From Ructibacterium gallinarum (GTDB lineage Bacteria; Bacillota; Clostridia; Monoglobales; Monoglobaceae), in NCBI RefSeq assembly GCF_014982785.1, contig NZ_JADCKB010000016.1:1-64000 (forward strand): a DNA stretch of 64,000 bases, read 5' to 3'. Every line of letters starts with the position of its first letter. Within the stretch, counting starts at the first letter, position 1. The position numbers and the translations under genes were made by a program. Of the stretch, positions 63,229 through 64,000 are shown piece after piece. The notes beneath the pieces are model-generated. The model was not told the DNA's origin and made no database searches. It was given only the letters and a program-made list of their open reading frames with translations.

Positions 63229-63269
63229 AAAAAACAGACTGATCTCGTTTTGAAGTCAGTCTGTTTTTT
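63229..63269 (-). terminator. Bidirectional terminator before the dockerin gene end
   Basis: AAAAAACAGACTGA pairs with TCAGTCTGTTTTTT, giving T-tails on both strands. It ends the minus-strand dockerin gene. Confidence 0.85.
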
Positions 63270-63315
63270 GCTTTATTGTACCCGCTAGAGTATGTCGGGT
63301 ATCTGCTTTTATTGA

Positions 63316-64000
63316 TTATTTCCCCCAGGATACCAGCACATAGGCCACGTCACTGGAATCAATTTTGCCGTCACGGTTTAAATCATATTTTGCGTATTCC
63401 GGATGAGTCGCAATCAAATTATCCTGTCCAAAATACGATACTACAGCAGATAAATCATACAGGTTGATCAAATTATCTTTTACAATATCTCCTGCCAAGA
63501 AGGTGGTAGAAACCGCACTGTCTGGGTTGTTTTCTTCCACTTCCATTACTGTGTCTTTTACGTTATTCCAGAAAGTAAGTTTCTTGTCCGCATTCATATT
63601 GACGCTGTAGCGTGCTGTCCGATAACCAGCGCCCTCCACCGTGATATTATACCGGATGTTCTGGGTCAGAGCCGTATTTATCGTATAGCCGCCCTCGTCA
63701 TTCATCTCAATATTTCCATCTCCGATGCCAAGAGTATATATCTTTTTCTCGCTCAGATCACCGCCTGAAATGGTCACCTGCATGTCTTGATAGACCGCTG
63801 CATTGTCTGTCACCGTATTCGGGAAGGTTATATTGATGGTCAGCGTTTGCGTAGGTACATTCAAGGTAAACTCACATGCTGTGCCAGCAGTAAGCACAGA
63901 ATTAATTGCTGTATTTTGACCGTCTTTGCTTCTTTGGACTACTTTGCTGTCCGCTTCAGAGGAAATGCTGAGCTTGCCGGCACCATAGCCCTCTAATATC
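63316..64000 (-). CDS. Dockerin-domain surface protein, C-terminal part (5' end outside window)
   Basis: The frame is open to the window edge, so the true start lies beyond 64000; a GTG at 63897 is only an internal codon. At least 228 residues are visible: beta-rich repeats, then a C-terminal type I dockerin with two calcium-binding loops (DIVKDNLINLYDLSAVVSYFG and DLNRDGKIDSSDVAYVLVSWG). Dockerins bind cohesins on scaffoldins or surface proteins. No cohesin gene is in the window. The catalytic part, if any, is out of view. Confidence 0.85.
   Translation of the reverse strand, partial: ILEGYGAGKLSISSEADSKVVQRSKDGQNTAINSVLTAGTACEFTLNVPTQTLTINITFPNTVTDNAAVYQDMQVTISGGDLSEKKIYTLGIGDGNIEMNDEGGYTINTALTQNIRYNITVEGAGYRTARYSVNMNADKKLTFWNNVKDTVMEVEENNPDSAVSTTFLAGDIVKDNLINLYDLSAVVSYFGQDNLIATHPEYAKYDLNRDGKIDSSDVAYVLVSWGK

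Overview
The window looks like a chromosomal stretch from an endospore-forming, low-to-mid GC Firmicute of class Clostridia, probably near Oscillospiraceae/Ruminococcaceae. This is inferred from gene content: GerA-type germinant receptor genes, SpoVG, an AbrB-like regulator, IreB, the DUF512-der-plsY-gpsA and glmU-pth-mfd gene orders, SLH-anchored surface proteins, a dockerin protein, and strong consensus sigma-A promoters and AGGAGG-type ribosome binding sites.

Layout. 1-1050: end of an rRNA operon (23S 3' end, 5S, tRNA-Asn, tRNA-Glu, tRNA-Met). 1114-4485: a small membrane protein and, on the minus strand, an SLH-anchored phosphodiester glycosidase. 4618-12441: rpoB-rpoC under their own promoter. 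12471-14835: a dispersed repeat element, then a GntR/ABC transporter operon. 14883-19986: DUF512-der-plsY-gpsA-tcdA. 20025-27193: glmU-pth-mfd and a PpiC-type foldase. 27263-33259 (minus): an AbrB-like regulator, a gerA-type operon in which the B permease and C lipoprotein are one reading frame, and an SLH-anchored GHL10 hydrolase. 33449-33761: two tandem 148-bp units that read on the minus strand as small RNA genes with Pho-box-like promoters. 33876-39491: secG, a glycosyltransferase, pheST and ireB. 39585-44928: a CE7 esterase, an Lrp regulator with an aminotransferase, and a polar amino acid ABC transporter whose binding protein is circularly permuted. 44929-47076: a third, truncated repeat copy, murC (minus) and spoVG. 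47172-51736: a probable sialic acid catabolic operon. 52167-55415: a DHHW protein, the second full repeat copy, and decayed URO-D and AraC genes. 55455-64000: a TIM-barrel epimerase, a 43-residue protein, DUF1015, hom-thrB-lysC, a MATE transporter and the 3' part of a dockerin gene.

How it fits together. Most of the window is core metabolism and information processing: transcription, tRNA charging and proofreading of peptidyl-tRNA, cell wall precursors, phospholipid head-group precursors, threonine-branch amino acid synthesis. Accessory content is concentrated in the sialic acid cluster, the decayed URO-D/AraC locus and the surface proteins. The observations I rate highest are the tandem Pho-box small RNA genes, the permuted solute-binding protein, the 242-nt repeat family with palindromes that match within each copy, and the GerB-GerC fusion.
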